45,860 bases of DNA, taken from assembly GCA_029233965.1 (NCBI GenBank), contig JARGOP010000038.1, forward strand, positions 1 to 45,860. The letters run 5' to 3'. Of the stretch, positions 17,407 through 26,327 are shown in pieces. The translations under genes and the position numbers were made by a program. Position 1 is the first letter of the stretch. Each line of letters starts with the position of its first letter. A model generated the notes under the pieces. It searched no databases. It had not been told where the DNA came from and worked only from the letters and a program-made list of their open reading frames with translations. This stretch comes from Verrucomicrobiales bacterium. Lineage in GTDB: Bacteria > Verrucomicrobiota > Verrucomicrobiia > Verrucomicrobiales > DEV007.

Positions 17407-18089
17407 GAGGTCGTTTCTATTTTCCCCCGATTTAATGTCTTGATGGTGCCCACCGACTCCGCGACAGAACGGTCGTGAGTCACGACGATCAAGGCAAGTC
17501 CCTCGGATCCGTTCAATTCTACAAGCAGCTCCATGAGGTTGGCGGCGTTGTCTTCGTCGAGGGCGCCCGTCGGTTCATCAGCGAGGAGCAACTTCGGTGA
17601 ATTGATCAAAGCGCGAACCACGGCGACACGCTGTCGCTCTCCTCCCGAAAGCTCTGATGGCTGGTTGTCGAACTTGTCGGCGAGACCGACCCGCTCCAAC
17701 AACGCTTTCGCCCGTTCCGACGCCTCCTTCGGACTTGCCTCATCATTCCGCGCCAGGGTCGGCACAAGGACATTCTCCAACGCAGTGCACTGCGGAAGAA
17801 GATGGTGAAGCTGAAAAATGAATCCTATCTTCTCCGCTCTCACCGCAGAGAGTTCTTTTTCACTGAGACCACCGGTTTCAATTCCGTCGACAATGACTTT
17901 CCCTTCGGAAGGCTCATCGAGGGTTCCCAAAATATTCAGAAGCGTGCTTTTCCCGCATCCTGACGGACCGACAATCGCAAACCGCTCTCCGGGTGAGACC
18001 TCCAGATTCAGACCGTCGAGAATGCGGCGCCCGGGGGCGGAGTCATACCATTTCGTGACGTTTTCGAGGGCTAAGATGGCTTCGCTCAT
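17403..18089 (-). CDS. LolD/MacB-type ABC transporter ATP-binding protein
   Basis: A 228-residue ABC ATPase with every motif intact: Walker [11 protein letters not shown]-loop [10 protein letters not shown], signature [15 protein letters not shown], Walker [14 protein letters not shown] and the H-loop VVTHD. The sequence [20 protein letters not shown] is typical of the LolD/FtsE/MacB (MacB_PCD) branch. The open frame runs further upstream, but ATG 18089 ([17 protein letters not shown]) is where ABC homology begins and lies 7 bases after the PaaK-like gene's stop. It powers the adjacent FtsX-type permease from the cytoplasmic face of the membrane. Confidence 0.95.
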   Translation of the reverse strand: MSEAILALENVTKWYDSAPGRRILDGLNLEVSPGERFAIVGPSGCGKSTLLNILGTLDEPSEGKVIVDGIETGGLSEKELSAVRAEKIGFIFQLHHLLPQCTALENVLVPTLARNDEASPKEASERAKALLERVGLADKFDNQPSELSGGERQRVAVVRALINSPKLLLADEPTGALDEDNAANLMELLVELNGSEGLALIVVTHDRSVAESVGTIKTLNRGKIETTS

Positions 18090-18096
18090 GTTGTCT

Positions 18097-19368
18097 TTAT
18101 TGTTTGATCCAGCGTTTGGATTTGAATTCAAATCGGGGCAGCGATCCCGGCTCGACGAGACGGACCGGAATGCGAAGGGTAAAGGCGTCGCCCAGTTCTT
18201 TGGCGACGCGATCTGCAAGATCGGCAGGGGCACGGGGACCGGCTTCGAGGCTGACCTCCAGTTCCGCCATCGATTCGCGGGTTGTCTGAATGACCTGGAA
18301 CTCGACGACGTCGGAAAACCCTCGAATGATCTTCTCCACCGCGGTCGGGTAGATATTCACCCCGCGAATCACGATCATCTCGTCGACGCGTCCAAGAATT
18401 CCCCCTTTCAAGCAAAAGACCGGTTCCACCGCACCCTCCGGATGAACGTAACTCTTCTCGACGAGATCGCCGGTGCGATACCGCAAGAGCGGACAGGCCG
18501 TCCGCGTCAAAGTCGTGATCACCAGCTCCCCTTTCTCCCCGGGCTGAGCCTCTTCGTGAGTCTCCCGATTGATGACTTCGGCGAGGTAACTCTTTTCGAT
18601 GACACACAGATTCAGAGGATGACCTCGATGCTCAAAGGTCACCGGGCCCACCTCGGTCATGCCGTGATGATCAAATACCTCCGCCCCTTTCCAGAGATCG
18701 GAAATGCGGCGCCGCACTTCGGGGAGACTCCCGCCGGGCTCGCCCGCGACAACTATTTTCTTCAGCCGATAGGCTGCGATCTCCTCGTTCTTCGTCGCCG
18801 CAAAAACTTCACCCAGCCTGAGAGCATAGGTCGGGGTGCAGCAGAGAACGCTCGCATCATAGGTCACCATCGCCTGAAGCCTCGCCTTGCTGCTGAGACC
18901 TCCCCCGGGGATGGAAAGGTTGCCGCGCCGGGTCGCCGATTCAAACGCAGTCCAGAATCCCAGAAACGGCCCGAAGGAAAAAGCGAAGAAGACGACTTCG
19001 TCCGTGCTGATCCCGGCAGCATCGAAAACCGCATCCCAGCAATCGAGCATCGCCGACCAGCTTTCGTTGGTATCCAGCGAAGGCAGCGGGCCGCGTGTCG
19101 TTCCGCTGCTTTGGCAGAAACGTGAGTATTCCGAAATGGGATAAGTCAGATTCGAGCCGTACGGCGGGAACTCCTCCCGATCCCAGACGAGATCCATTTT
19201 CGTCGTGAACGGCATCTGCGAGGTAAAGTCGCTGATCGAGGAAACCGTTTCATCGAGACCGGCCTTTTCGAGTCGGGGACGGTAGAAGTCGTTTCCCTTG
19301 CGAAGCTCTCCCAGCAGATGCTGAAGCCTGCCCAGTTGCTCCCCTTCGATGCGTGGTCGATGAGCCAT
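18097..19368 (-). CDS. PaaK-like AMP-binding acyl/aryl-CoA ligase
   Basis: A 423-residue adenylate-forming enzyme of the phenylacetate-CoA ligase family, which activates carboxylic acids with ATP and usually passes them to CoA. Visible motifs are the phosphate loop CQSSGTTRGPL (the usual Gly after the second Thr is Arg), the A5-like DHHGMTEVGP, YRTGDLVE with its ribose-binding Asp, and GRVDEMIVIRGVNIYPTAVE before the C-terminal swinging domain. No phenylacetate degradation gene is near, so the substrate is open. The neighbours are a thioesterase, a small membrane protein and a lipid-type ABC exporter, which suggests acyl activation for an envelope product. It begins at ATG 19368; 56 bases separate it from the DMT-like gene. 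Confidence 0.85.
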   Translation of the reverse strand: MAHRPRIEGEQLGRLQHLLGELRKGNDFYRPRLEKAGLDETVSSISDFTSQMPFTTKMDLVWDREEFPPYGSNLTYPISEYSRFCQSSGTTRGPLPSLDTNESWSAMLDCWDAVFDAAGISTDEVVFFAFSFGPFLGFWTAFESATRRGNLSIPGGGLSSKARLQAMVTYDASVLCCTPTYALRLGEVFAATKNEEIAAYRLKKIVVAGEPGGSLPEVRRRISDLWKGAEVFDHHGMTEVGPVTFEHRGHPLNLCVIEKSYLAEVINRETHEEAQPGEKGELVITTLTRTACPLLRYRTGDLVEKSYVHPEGAVEPVFCLKGGILGRVDEMIVIRGVNIYPTAVEKIIRGFSDVVEFQVIQTTRESMAELEVSLEAGPRAPADLADRVAKELGDAFTLRIPVRLVEPGSLPRFEFKSKRWIKQ

Positions 19369-19424
19369 TCCCGTTTACGATACGCGGCAAAGGGAGAGTC
19401 AGGCAAGCAGGGAGAATGGAAGGA

Positions 19425-19988
19425 TCAGTCCGGACTTTTTGCCGGACTGGTCGCCGCAACCTTCTGCCCGTGATCTTTCGGAGCAGGATCCGGCTTGAAT
19501 TTGACGACGAGATAGCCACCGAGAGCAGCCATGACGATCCCGAGAACGAAAGGCCAGCGAATTCCGGCGAGGCCACCCGCCGGTGGGTGCATCCACATGG
19601 ACACGAACGCGTTCACGATCGGCGCACCGGCAAAGATGATGGACATCACAATCGCAGGGGCACTCTTGTTTCCCTGAGCGAAAAGGGCTCCGAGCGAAAG
19701 CAGCACGAAAAAGGCGCCGATTGCGCCGAGGATACCGGCGATGAGGGAAAGCCAGAGGCCTTTTCCGGGGAAATTCCAATCCGACCCGCGCACCACGAGA
19801 ATCGCGAGAGGGGCCAGCACCGCCGTGAGAAAGTAAGCCACCCCGACAAAGAGGAACGCCTTGTAGCGCCCGTTCACGGGATCGGCCATCCCGACCTGGC
19901 CCATATGCAGAAAAATTCCGTAGAGGCCCCACGTGAGGACGGTTCCGATGGCGAAAAAGAGCCAGCCAAATTGATTCATAACTTCCAT
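19425..19988 (-). CDS. Small DMT/EamA-like integral membrane protein
   Basis: A 187-residue protein with about five hydrophobic helices: FGWLFFAIGTVLTWGLYGIF, AFLFVGVAYFLTAVLAPLAI, LSLIAGILGAIGAFFVLLSL, VMSIIFAGAPIVNAFVSMWM and WPFVLGIVMAALGGYLVVKF. A charged C-terminal tail follows. This is half the size of normal ten-helix DMT exporters and matches the five-helix single-repeat members, which may dimerise. The start is ATG 19988, three bases after the thioesterase stop region, implying coupled translation. The transported substrate is unknown. Confidence 0.75.
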   Translation of the reverse strand: MEVMNQFGWLFFAIGTVLTWGLYGIFLHMGQVGMADPVNGRYKAFLFVGVAYFLTAVLAPLAILVVRGSDWNFPGKGLWLSLIAGILGAIGAFFVLLSLGALFAQGNKSAPAIVMSIIFAGAPIVNAFVSMWMHPPAGGLAGIRWPFVLGIVMAALGGYLVVKFKPDPAPKDHGQKVAATSPAKSPD

Positions 19989-19991
19989 GGA

Positions 19992-20471
19992 TTAAGGGGT
20001 TCGAGCGGGGATGAGGCCATCCGGCGCCGCAGTCAGTTTGTCGCGCCATTCGTCCGGAATCGCAACCGCTTTCATGCGGCGCAATTCTTCGTCGAAGGTT
20101 ACGCAGACCACGGTGAAGCGGCCGGTCGCAGCGATCACTTTGTCAGATTCGCTGTCAGGATTCTTCCAGAAATTGAAATAGAGGCCGACCGTCTTGTTCC
20201 GGATCTCCTCAATGAGAAGCTCAATTTCGACCTCTTCCTCAAACTCCAACGGGAGCCGGAAATCCGCCGAGGCGTGCACCCGTGGCCATCCGACCTGAGG
20301 CTCCGTGTTTTCGCGGTGCTTTTTGAAAGGGTGCACGGAAAACCCCATCGAGCGGTAAAAAGCATGCTCGGTCACCTCCATGAATTTGAAAAAATTCGAG
20401 AAGTGCATGATCCCCGCCACGTCCGTGTCCGCGAACTCAACCCGGCGGCGATAAGTGAATCGATGAGTCAT
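19992..20471 (-). CDS. Hot-dog fold acyl-CoA thioesterase (4HBT/YbgC type)
   Basis: A 159-residue single hot-dog domain. The N-terminal YRRRVEFADTDVAGIMHFSN contains the catalytic Asp and the usual motif of the 4-hydroxybenzoyl-CoA/YbgC group, followed by the long helix FFKFMEVTEHAFYRSMGF. YbgC-type enzymes hydrolyse short- or long-chain acyl-CoA or acyl-ACP in the cytoplasm. Length and motif order are normal. It sits between prfA (43 bases upstream) and the DMT-like gene, and the PaaK-like ligase downstream could make a substrate for it or compete with it. The exact acyl chain cannot be read from sequence. Confidence 0.88.
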   Translation of the reverse strand: MTHRFTYRRRVEFADTDVAGIMHFSNFFKFMEVTEHAFYRSMGFSVHPFKKHRENTEPQVGWPRVHASADFRLPLEFEEEVEIELLIEEIRNKTVGLYFNFWKNPDSESDKVIAATGRFTVVCVTFDEELRRMKAVAIPDEWRDKLTAAPDGLIPARTP

Positions 20472-20514
20472 AGGATACCTTGGCGCGAAGGGGCGGTGAG
20501 GGAAAGGCTGATTT

Positions 20515-21591
20515 TCAGGACGCCTCCAACTCGGCGAGACGGTCCTCCATCTCAGAGGCCTGCAATGTCCCGACGATCTCTTCGAGAATACCGGTCATGA
20601 TCTGATCAAGATTGTAGAGCGTGAGATTCACGCGATGATCGGTGAGTCGGTTCTGGGGGTAATTGTAGGTCCGGATCTTTTCCTCGCGACCACCGGAACC
20701 AATCAGGTTTTTCCGGTGAGCCGAGTATTTCTCATGCTCCTCGCGGATCTTTGCCTCAAGAAGTTTTGCCCGGAGAATCTGAAGAGCCTTTTCCTTGTTC
20801 TTGCCCTGGCTCCGACCGTCCTGGCATTTCACCATGATGCCTGTCGGCAGGTGCGTGATCTGGACCGCCGAGTCGGTCGTGTTGACGTGCTGACCACCGG
20901 GGCCGCCGGCACGGGTTGCCTGAATGTGGAGCTCATCCGGTTTGAGCTGGACATCGACCTCCTCCGCCTCCGGCAAAACCGCCACGGTCGCTGTCGAAGT
21001 ATGAATCCTTCCCTGCGTCTCCGTGTCGGGAACCCGCTGAACACGATGCACTCCCGACTCGTATTTCATGAAACGGAACACTTCATCCCCGGAGATTTTG
21101 AAGACGACTTCTTTGAAGCCACCGACCTCGCTGGGACTCGCCTCGACCGGCTCGACTTTCCAGCCACGCGATTCCGCGTAGCGCTGATACATGCGGTAGA
21201 GGTCCCCGGCGAAAAGCGAAGCTTCATCCCCGCCGGTGCCGGCACGTATCTCGACGATCGCATCGCGGTCTTCGGTCGGGTCATGAGGCAGAAGCGCATA
21301 TTGCACCCGTGACTCAAGGTCTTCGATTCGTCTCTCGAGACCGGGCATCTCTTCGGCAGCCATTTCAGCCATCTCGGAGTCGTCCGACTTGGCGAGCTCG
21401 CGATTGTCCGCCAGTTCCTCCTTTGATTTCGCGAGGCTGGCCCAGTCCTCCAGCAGGGCCTTGGTCCGGTTGTATTCACGGGTCAACTCGCCGGCCTGTT
21501 TAGGATCATCAAAAAATCCGTCCTGCGCCATGAACGATTCCAACTCGGGAATCCGTAAGCGTTTCTTTTCAATGAGAGGTCCGTAGTCCAA
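20515..21591 (-). CDS. prfA: Peptide chain release factor 1
   Basis: RF1 reads UAA and UAG in the ribosomal A site and triggers peptide release. The 358-residue protein has the GGQ loop (RAGGPGGQHVNTTDSAV). It also has the RF1-type codon-reading motif PxT, here PDT in HRVQRVPDTETQGRIHTST, not the SPF of RF2. AGTGGDEASLFAGDLYRMY and GREEKIRTYNYPQNRLTDHR are also standard. The start is TTG at 21591; no in-frame ATG or GTG lies nearby upstream and the length fits the family. It follows rpmE as in many bacteria, but a terminator lies between them. Confidence 0.96.
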   Translation of the reverse strand: MDYGPLIEKKRLRIPELESFMAQDGFFDDPKQAGELTREYNRTKALLEDWASLAKSKEELADNRELAKSDDSEMAEMAAEEMPGLERRIEDLESRVQYALLPHDPTEDRDAIVEIRAGTGGDEASLFAGDLYRMYQRYAESRGWKVEPVEASPSEVGGFKEVVFKISGDEVFRFMKYESGVHRVQRVPDTETQGRIHTSTATVAVLPEAEEVDVQLKPDELHIQATRAGGPGGQHVNTTDSAVQITHLPTGIMVKCQDGRSQGKNKEKALQILRAKLLEAKIREEHEKYSAHRKNLIGSGGREEKIRTYNYPQNRLTDHRVNLTLYNLDQIMTGILEEIVGTLQASEMEDRLAELEAS

Positions 21592-21631
21592 AGGATTTTA
21601 AGAAGTGAGGGTAAGCAAAGCGAAGGAATAC

Positions 21632-21673
21632 AAAAAAACGGCGATAACACCCATGGAGGGCATCATCACCGTT
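21632..21673 (-). terminator. Rho-independent terminator between rpmE and prfA
   Basis: On the minus strand AACGGTGAT and ATCGCCGTT form a 9-base stem with one wobble pair, around a 19-base loop that has its own CCC/GGG pairing. The stem runs directly into seven Ts. It lies about 30 bases after the rpmE stop and 40 bases before the prfA start. A second stem (TGACGG/CCGTCA, about 21678-21693) precedes it without a T run. Confidence 0.75.
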
Positions 21674-21703
21674 CGCAAGTGACGGTCTCCCGTCAGAAAA
21701 CCG

Positions 21704-21958
21704 CTAGAGGTCCGAAAGCTTCGGCTTCTTCCGGCGACCGGATGCACCGGCGGATGCCTTGGAATCACCAAAACGCTTCTGGAACTTGTCGACGCGACCC
21801 GCGGTATCAACGAAACGCTGCTCACCGGTAAAGAAAGGGTGGCAGGCCGAGCAAATACCAATGTGGAGGTCCGGAACCGTGGAACGGGTCTGGATGATGC
21901 TGCCACAGGTGCACTGGATCGTTGCCTCTTTGTAATCTGGATGAAGGTCCGCTTTCAT
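21704..21958 (-). CDS. rpmE: 50S ribosomal protein L31
   Basis: An 84-residue L31 of the zinc-binding (C+) type: [20 protein letters not shown] gives the first Cys pair and [20 protein letters not shown] the second, together a zinc ribbon. The basic tail ([10 protein letters not shown]) extends a little beyond the usual 70 residues. The start is ATG 21958. The 164 bases upstream (21959-22122) hold no gene and should contain its promoter, but I cannot assign -35/-10 boxes with confidence. A terminator follows closely, so the gene is probably transcribed largely on its own. Confidence 0.97.
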   Translation of the reverse strand: MKADLHPDYKEATIQCTCGSIIQTRSTVPDLHIGICSACHPFFTGEQRFVDTAGRVDKFQKRFGDSKASAGASGRRKKPKLSDL

Positions 21959-22122
21959 GTCCGTCGTAAATTTGGAAGGGGCGGAAAGTAGACGCGAAGA
22001 ATCAAGGGATCAAGCGGAAAGTTGGGGGGCCTGCGTCCGGACTTCCCGCATCCAATCCGGGCCTGCCATCACTCCCGGCAGCGGAAAACGCGAGTTCTTC
22101 AAAAAACCGCTCTCAGGTCGGC

Positions 22123-23358
22123 CTATTCCCGCTTTCCCGACCGTACTTTGACCACGTAGAGGCTCCCGTCGGCTCCTCTCTCAACCGCCTCAGGCCGGTC
22201 AATATTCGCCTCGGAGACCGTGATCCAGGCTTCGTCCGGTGAAACCACGGTCACGCCGGAATTTCCCAGGGTAGCGCCCCTTTCCGGCACGAGGACCTGC
22301 TCCGTCGCACGAATCACCCGAAGCGTCACCGGATTCACCTGCGCCATGAAGAGCGGAGCGCGGTGACGCACGACATGATCGTTGTCCGCCCCGCGCCGCG
22401 TGTAGACGAGAAACAACTCCCCCCCGAGGGAGACCCAATGGGCCTGGGTGTTGTAGCTCCCCAAATCACTCCCGTCTTCGAATTTCCAGGAAACCGGCTC
22501 ACTGAACTTGAGACCGTCCTCACTCGTGGTCACATAGGCCGCGAGATCATTTCGCATCGTGAGAAAATATCGTCCGCGATGTCGAATCAGGGACGGCTCG
22601 TAGAGGCCCCGCTTCACCTCCAGCGAGAGAACAGTACCATGCTCAAGATAGTGGAGACGCTCGCCGTCGAACCGGCACCGGACCACCGTCGACGAAAAAG
22701 GACGGTGAGTGCCCTCCCCGATATAAAACGGCAGGAGAACGGTTCCATCCTCCTCCTCCAGCCACTGCGCACAGGCGGAGCGGGCAAAATTGAACGGCGC
22801 CCCGTCGGGCATCTCGAGACGATGCCAGGAGGACCATTCCTCCGTGGAAGGGTCGTAGACCGCGTAGGCCGTTTGATGGGATCTCGGCTCGTCTTCCAGT
22901 TGCTTTCCCGTCTCGCTGTACCGGACCTGCGCCCCGATCGCGATGAGCTTTCCCGATTGCTGATGCCATCCCGGCGTGACGTCAGCCACCGCAATATTTA
23001 CCCCGTCTCTTTGAATCCAGTCGAGCGATGGCTCTAGCCGCGGCTCACTCCACGAAACGCCTTCATCAGCGCTCCGCATCGTGTAGAGCCCGGAGTAATG
23101 ATCCGATCGCCCCAGAAACCGGAACAGCACCATGACCGCTTCGTCCGCCGATTTTTGCTTTGTCGCCGCCGCCGGAACGATCGCCGCGCGCGGGTGCATC
23201 CAGTAGGAACCGTCCGTGACGCCTGCCTCCCGCTTGAGAACGACCTGCCGCTCCACTGAAAAAGGAAGGATCGAAACCGGGTCCTGCGCCTCCATCGGAA
23301 AAAGCGGAACGCTCAGAGCAAAGATGAGGAGACGTGGATTGAGGCGTACATCGTTCAT
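22123..23358 (-). CDS. Secreted sialidase-like BNR-repeat protein
   Basis: About 411 residues with an N-terminal signal peptide (PRLLIFALSVPLFPMEAQ). The body is a six-bladed-propeller type with Asp-box motifs: SADEGVSWSEP near residue 100 and TSEDGLKFSEPVSW near 275, as in exo-alpha-sialidase-like proteins. Whether the sialidase Arg triad and Tyr/Glu pair are complete cannot be settled by eye, so neuraminidase activity is not claimed. I use ATG 23358 instead of a TTG two codons earlier. It diverges from a sulfatase across 177 bases (23359-23535) that probably hold both promoters; together they suggest extracellular glycan degradation. Confidence 0.82.
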   Translation of the reverse strand: MNDVRLNPRLLIFALSVPLFPMEAQDPVSILPFSVERQVVLKREAGVTDGSYWMHPRAAIVPAAATKQKSADEAVMVLFRFLGRSDHYSGLYTMRSADEGVSWSEPRLEPSLDWIQRDGVNIAVADVTPGWHQQSGKLIAIGAQVRYSETGKQLEDEPRSHQTAYAVYDPSTEEWSSWHRLEMPDGAPFNFARSACAQWLEEEDGTVLLPFYIGEGTHRPFSSTVVRCRFDGERLHYLEHGTVLSLEVKRGLYEPSLIRHRGRYFLTMRNDLAAYVTTSEDGLKFSEPVSWKFEDGSDLGSYNTQAHWVSLGGELFLVYTRRGADNDHVVRHRAPLFMAQVNPVTLRVIRATEQVLVPERGATLGNSGVTVVSPDEAWITVSEANIDRPEAVERGADGSLYVVKVRSGKRE

Positions 23359-23535
23359 GGGCAAATAAGGGGAAACCCCGGTTAATATCTCGATTCAGGC
23401 CTGCGAAAAAACGGGGGACCTCAAATCGATACCGGCAGACTCGCAAAAAACATCGCTTCAGGCAGGTCGAAACGACGACGCACAAGCGCCAAAAAGATCC
23501 TTGCCGCGGCCGAACTCCCCCGTTTCACTCACGGC

Positions 23536-24948
23536 ATGTTGAAAAGAGCCCTCTCCTGCTTCCTTCTCGCCGTCTTGCCCCTCCTGTCTCTTCGTGCCGA
23601 TGAAACGAAGAAACCGAATTTCATCCTCATTTTCGCTGACGACCAGGGCTACGGCGATCTCGGCTCCTTCGGTTCCACGAAGATCAAAACACCGAACATT
23701 GACCGCATGGCCACCGAAGGACGGAAGTTCACCAACTTCATGGTCGCCTCGCCGGTCTGCACCCCTTCCCGGGCCGCGCTTCTCACGGGCTCCTATCCGA
23801 AGCGGGTCAGCATGCACGAGCACGTCCTCTTTCCCCAATCCACCAAAGGGCTCAACCCGGAGGAATACACGATCGCTGATCACCTCAAATCACAGGGCTA
23901 CGCGACCGCCTGTTTCGGCAAATGGCACCTCGGACATCACCCTGAGACCCTCCCGCAGCAGCTCGGCTTCGATACCTACTTCGGCATCCCCTACTCCAAC
24001 GACATGAATCATCCCGATAACAAAGGGAAGCCGAAGACGTCCTCAGACGATCTCTGGAGGGATCAGGAAACGACCCTGACACTCTGGAAAACCCCTCTCA
24101 TGGAAAACGAGGAGATCGTCGAACTCCCCGTCGATCAACGCACCGTGACGCGCCGCTACACCGACAAGACGATCGATTTCATCAAGGCAAACCAGGACAA
24201 GTCCTTCTTCGTCTACCTCCCCCACTCCATGCCGCACATCCCCCTCTATGTGCCGGACGACGTCTACGATCCCGACCCCATGAACGCTTACACCAACGTG
24301 ATCGAACACATCGATGCGGAAGTCGGACGGATCATGGACACCCTTCGCGAGCTCAAGCTCGATGAAAACACCATCGTGATCTACACCTCCGACAATGGCC
24401 CCTGGCTTCAATTCAAGAATCACGGAGGCTCCGCCGGCCCCCTCCGTGACGGCAAAGGCACCACCTTTGAAGGAGGCCAGCGCGTTCCCTGCGTCATGTG
24501 GGGTCCCGGACGTATCCCCGCCGGCACCGAGTGCGACGAACTCATGGGCACGATCGATCTCCTCCCGACCATCGCCGCGCTGACCCACACAGAACTTCCC
24601 GGCAAAAACAAAATCGACGGCCTCGACGCGTCCGGCCTCCTCCTCGGCACCGGATCGACCCCGCGCGACGAATTTGTCTACTACACCTCCCGCGGACAGC
24701 TCGAAGGTCTGCGCCAGGGCAAATGGAAACTGCTCGTGAAGCGGCCTCATCAGAGCCCCGGCAAACCGGCCCCCAGGAATCCAAAGCCCCCCGAAATCCT
24801 GCTCTTCGACCTCCTCGCCGATGTCGGGGAAGCCAACAACCTCGCCGGGGCTCATCCCGAAGTTGTCGCGAAGCTGGAGGCACGCATGATCGAACTTGAC
24901 GCCGAGATCACGGAGAATGCACGGGCTCCGTGGATGATGGAGGAGTAG
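23536..24948 (+). CDS. Secreted sulfatase (formylglycine type)
   Basis: A 470-residue type I sulfatase that removes sulfate esters from a glycan or other substrate. After a signal peptide (ALSCFLLAVLPLLSLRA) comes the metal-binding FADDQGYGDLG. Next is the core motif VCTPSRAALLTGSYPKR, whose Cys is the residue that formylglycine-generating enzyme would oxidise. FGKWHLGHH and TSDNGPWLQFKNHG supply further active-site Lys/His and metal Asp/Asn. All key positions are present, so it should be active once matured. It starts a same-strand run with the PQQ-propeller and SMP-30 genes, with a 146-base featureless gap (24949-25094) between. Confidence 0.93.
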   Translation: MLKRALSCFLLAVLPLLSLRADETKKPNFILIFADDQGYGDLGSFGSTKIKTPNIDRMATEGRKFTNFMVASPVCTPSRAALLTGSYPKRVSMHEHVLFPQSTKGLNPEEYTIADHLKSQGYATACFGKWHLGHHPETLPQQLGFDTYFGIPYSNDMNHPDNKGKPKTSSDDLWRDQETTLTLWKTPLMENEEIVELPVDQRTVTRRYTDKTIDFIKANQDKSFFVYLPHSMPHIPLYVPDDVYDPDPMNAYTNVIEHIDAEVGRIMDTLRELKLDENTIVIYTSDNGPWLQFKNHGGSAGPLRDGKGTTFEGGQRVPCVMWGPGRIPAGTECDELMGTIDLLPTIAALTHTELPGKNKIDGLDASGLLLGTGSTPRDEFVYYTSRGQLEGLRQGKWKLLVKRPHQSPGKPAPRNPKPPEILLFDLLADVGEANNLAGAHPEVVAKLEARMIELDAEITENARAPWMMEE

Positions 24949-25094
24949 CTTTCCCCCCAGATCGTTGGAGTGAGGCCTTCAGACCTTTCCGAAACCCCCA
25001 CCCGGAGTCGCCACCAGTCGCAGTCCATTTCTGCGGCTGATTTCCGGATTCCCTTCGCAGTTCCGATTCCCTATCTAGAAGGCAGACCATCCAG

Positions 25095-26327
25095 ATGACA
25101 CGATTCCCGCTTCTCGCATTTCTCATTCTCCTTAGTCAGACCGCTGCCCCCGCCGCCGAAAACTGGCCGGGCTGGCGCGGACCGCGCGGGGATGGAACAG
25201 CGACGCAAGCGCCCAACCTGCCGGTCGCCTTCTCGATCGAAACGGATACCGCCTGGAAAACGAAGATTCCCGGAACCGGTCACGCTTCTCCGATCATCTG
25301 GGAGGACCGGATCTTTCTCGTCACCGCCGAGGAGGAAAATACGAACCGCTCCCTGCTCAGCCTCGACCGGAAAACCGGGGAGATCCTCTGGCAGAAAACC
25401 GTCCTGAAGTCGAAGTTCGAGGACATCCATCGACTCAACTCCCGCGCCTCGAGCACGCCAGTCACCGACGGCGAACGAATCTTCGTCAGTTTCCTCGACG
25501 GGGAAAACATGTTCATCGCCGCCTTCGATTTCGAGGGGAATGAACTCTGGAAAACCAGACCCGGCTCCTTCTCCAGCAAGCACGGCTACTGCTCCTGCCC
25601 CGTTCTCTGGAACGGAAAAGTGATCATCAATGGCGACCACGACGGGGACGCCTATCTCGTTGCCCTCGATCAAAAGACCGGCGAAGAAATCTGGAAAACG
25701 GAACGTCCTAACAAAACCCGAAGCTACTGCACCCCCATCATCCGCGAAATTGACGGGAGGACCCAGATGATTCTTTCCGGGAGCCTATCCGTCGCGAGCT
25801 ACGATCCCGATACCGGTGATCAGCACTGGGTCATCGACGGGCCCACCGAGCAGTTTGTCGCCTCCATCGTTTATCACGAAGACCTCAATCTCCTCTTCAT
25901 GACCTGTGGCTTTCCCCAGAAACACATGCTCGCAATTCGTCCCGACGGGAGCGGCAACGTCACGAAAACTCACGTCGCCTGGCGCGACACCGCCGGAGCC
26001 TCCTACGTGCCCAGCCCGATTGCGATCGGTGATTACTTTCTCGTCGTCGCCGACAACGGTGTCGCGAGCTGCTTCGTTGCCGAAACCGGCGAGCGCCACT
26101 GGCGGGAGCGCCTTCCCGGCGGACACAGCGCCTCGATTCTCGCCGCGAACGGTCTCGCCTATTTCACGTCCGACGAAGGCATCGTCTCCGTCCTCAAACC
26201 CGGCCCGACGTTCGATGTCATCGCCCAAAGCGAGGTCGGGGAAAATGTCTATGCCTCTCCCGCCGTCTACGGAAACCAGCTTTTCATTCGGGGTGAGGAA
26301 CACCTCTTCTGCATCGGAAAACCATGA
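25095..26327 (+). CDS. Secreted PQQ-type beta-propeller protein
   Basis: A 410-residue protein with a signal peptide (FPLLAFLILLSQTAAPAAE) and then WPGWRGPRGDG, a sequence seen at the start of many Planctomycetota and Verrucomicrobiota propellers. Repeated blades follow the PQQ/BamB pattern: LLSLDRKTGEILWQKTV, ALDQKTGEEIWKTERP and SCFVAETGERHWRERLPGG. No dehydrogenase catalytic Asp or disulfide is evident, so it is probably a binding or scaffold protein rather than a quinoprotein enzyme. It overlaps the SMP-30 gene by four bases (ATGA), so the two are coupled. Confidence 0.87.
   Translation: MTRFPLLAFLILLSQTAAPAAENWPGWRGPRGDGTATQAPNLPVAFSIETDTAWKTKIPGTGHASPIIWEDRIFLVTAEEENTNRSLLSLDRKTGEILWQKTVLKSKFEDIHRLNSRASSTPVTDGERIFVSFLDGENMFIAAFDFEGNELWKTRPGSFSSKHGYCSCPVLWNGKVIINGDHDGDAYLVALDQKTGEEIWKTERPNKTRSYCTPIIREIDGRTQMILSGSLSVASYDPDTGDQHWVIDGPTEQFVASIVYHEDLNLLFMTCGFPQKHMLAIRPDGSGNVTKTHVAWRDTAGASYVPSPIAIGDYFLVVADNGVASCFVAETGERHWRERLPGGHSASILAANGLAYFTSDEGIVSVLKPGPTFDVIAQSEVGENVYASPAVYGNQLFIRGEEHLFCIGKP

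Noticed and set aside
20515-21591. Could the release factor be PrfH, partner of RtcB2 in ribosome repair?
   Set aside because: It is full length with N-terminal domain, PxT motif and GGQ, i.e. ordinary RF1; the rtcB fragment is more than 20 kb away and decayed.
24043-24855. Long minus-strand open frame opposite the first sulfatase
   Set aside because: The sulfatase on the plus strand has full motif support; the antisense frame has no recognisable domain and reflects GC-rich codon use.
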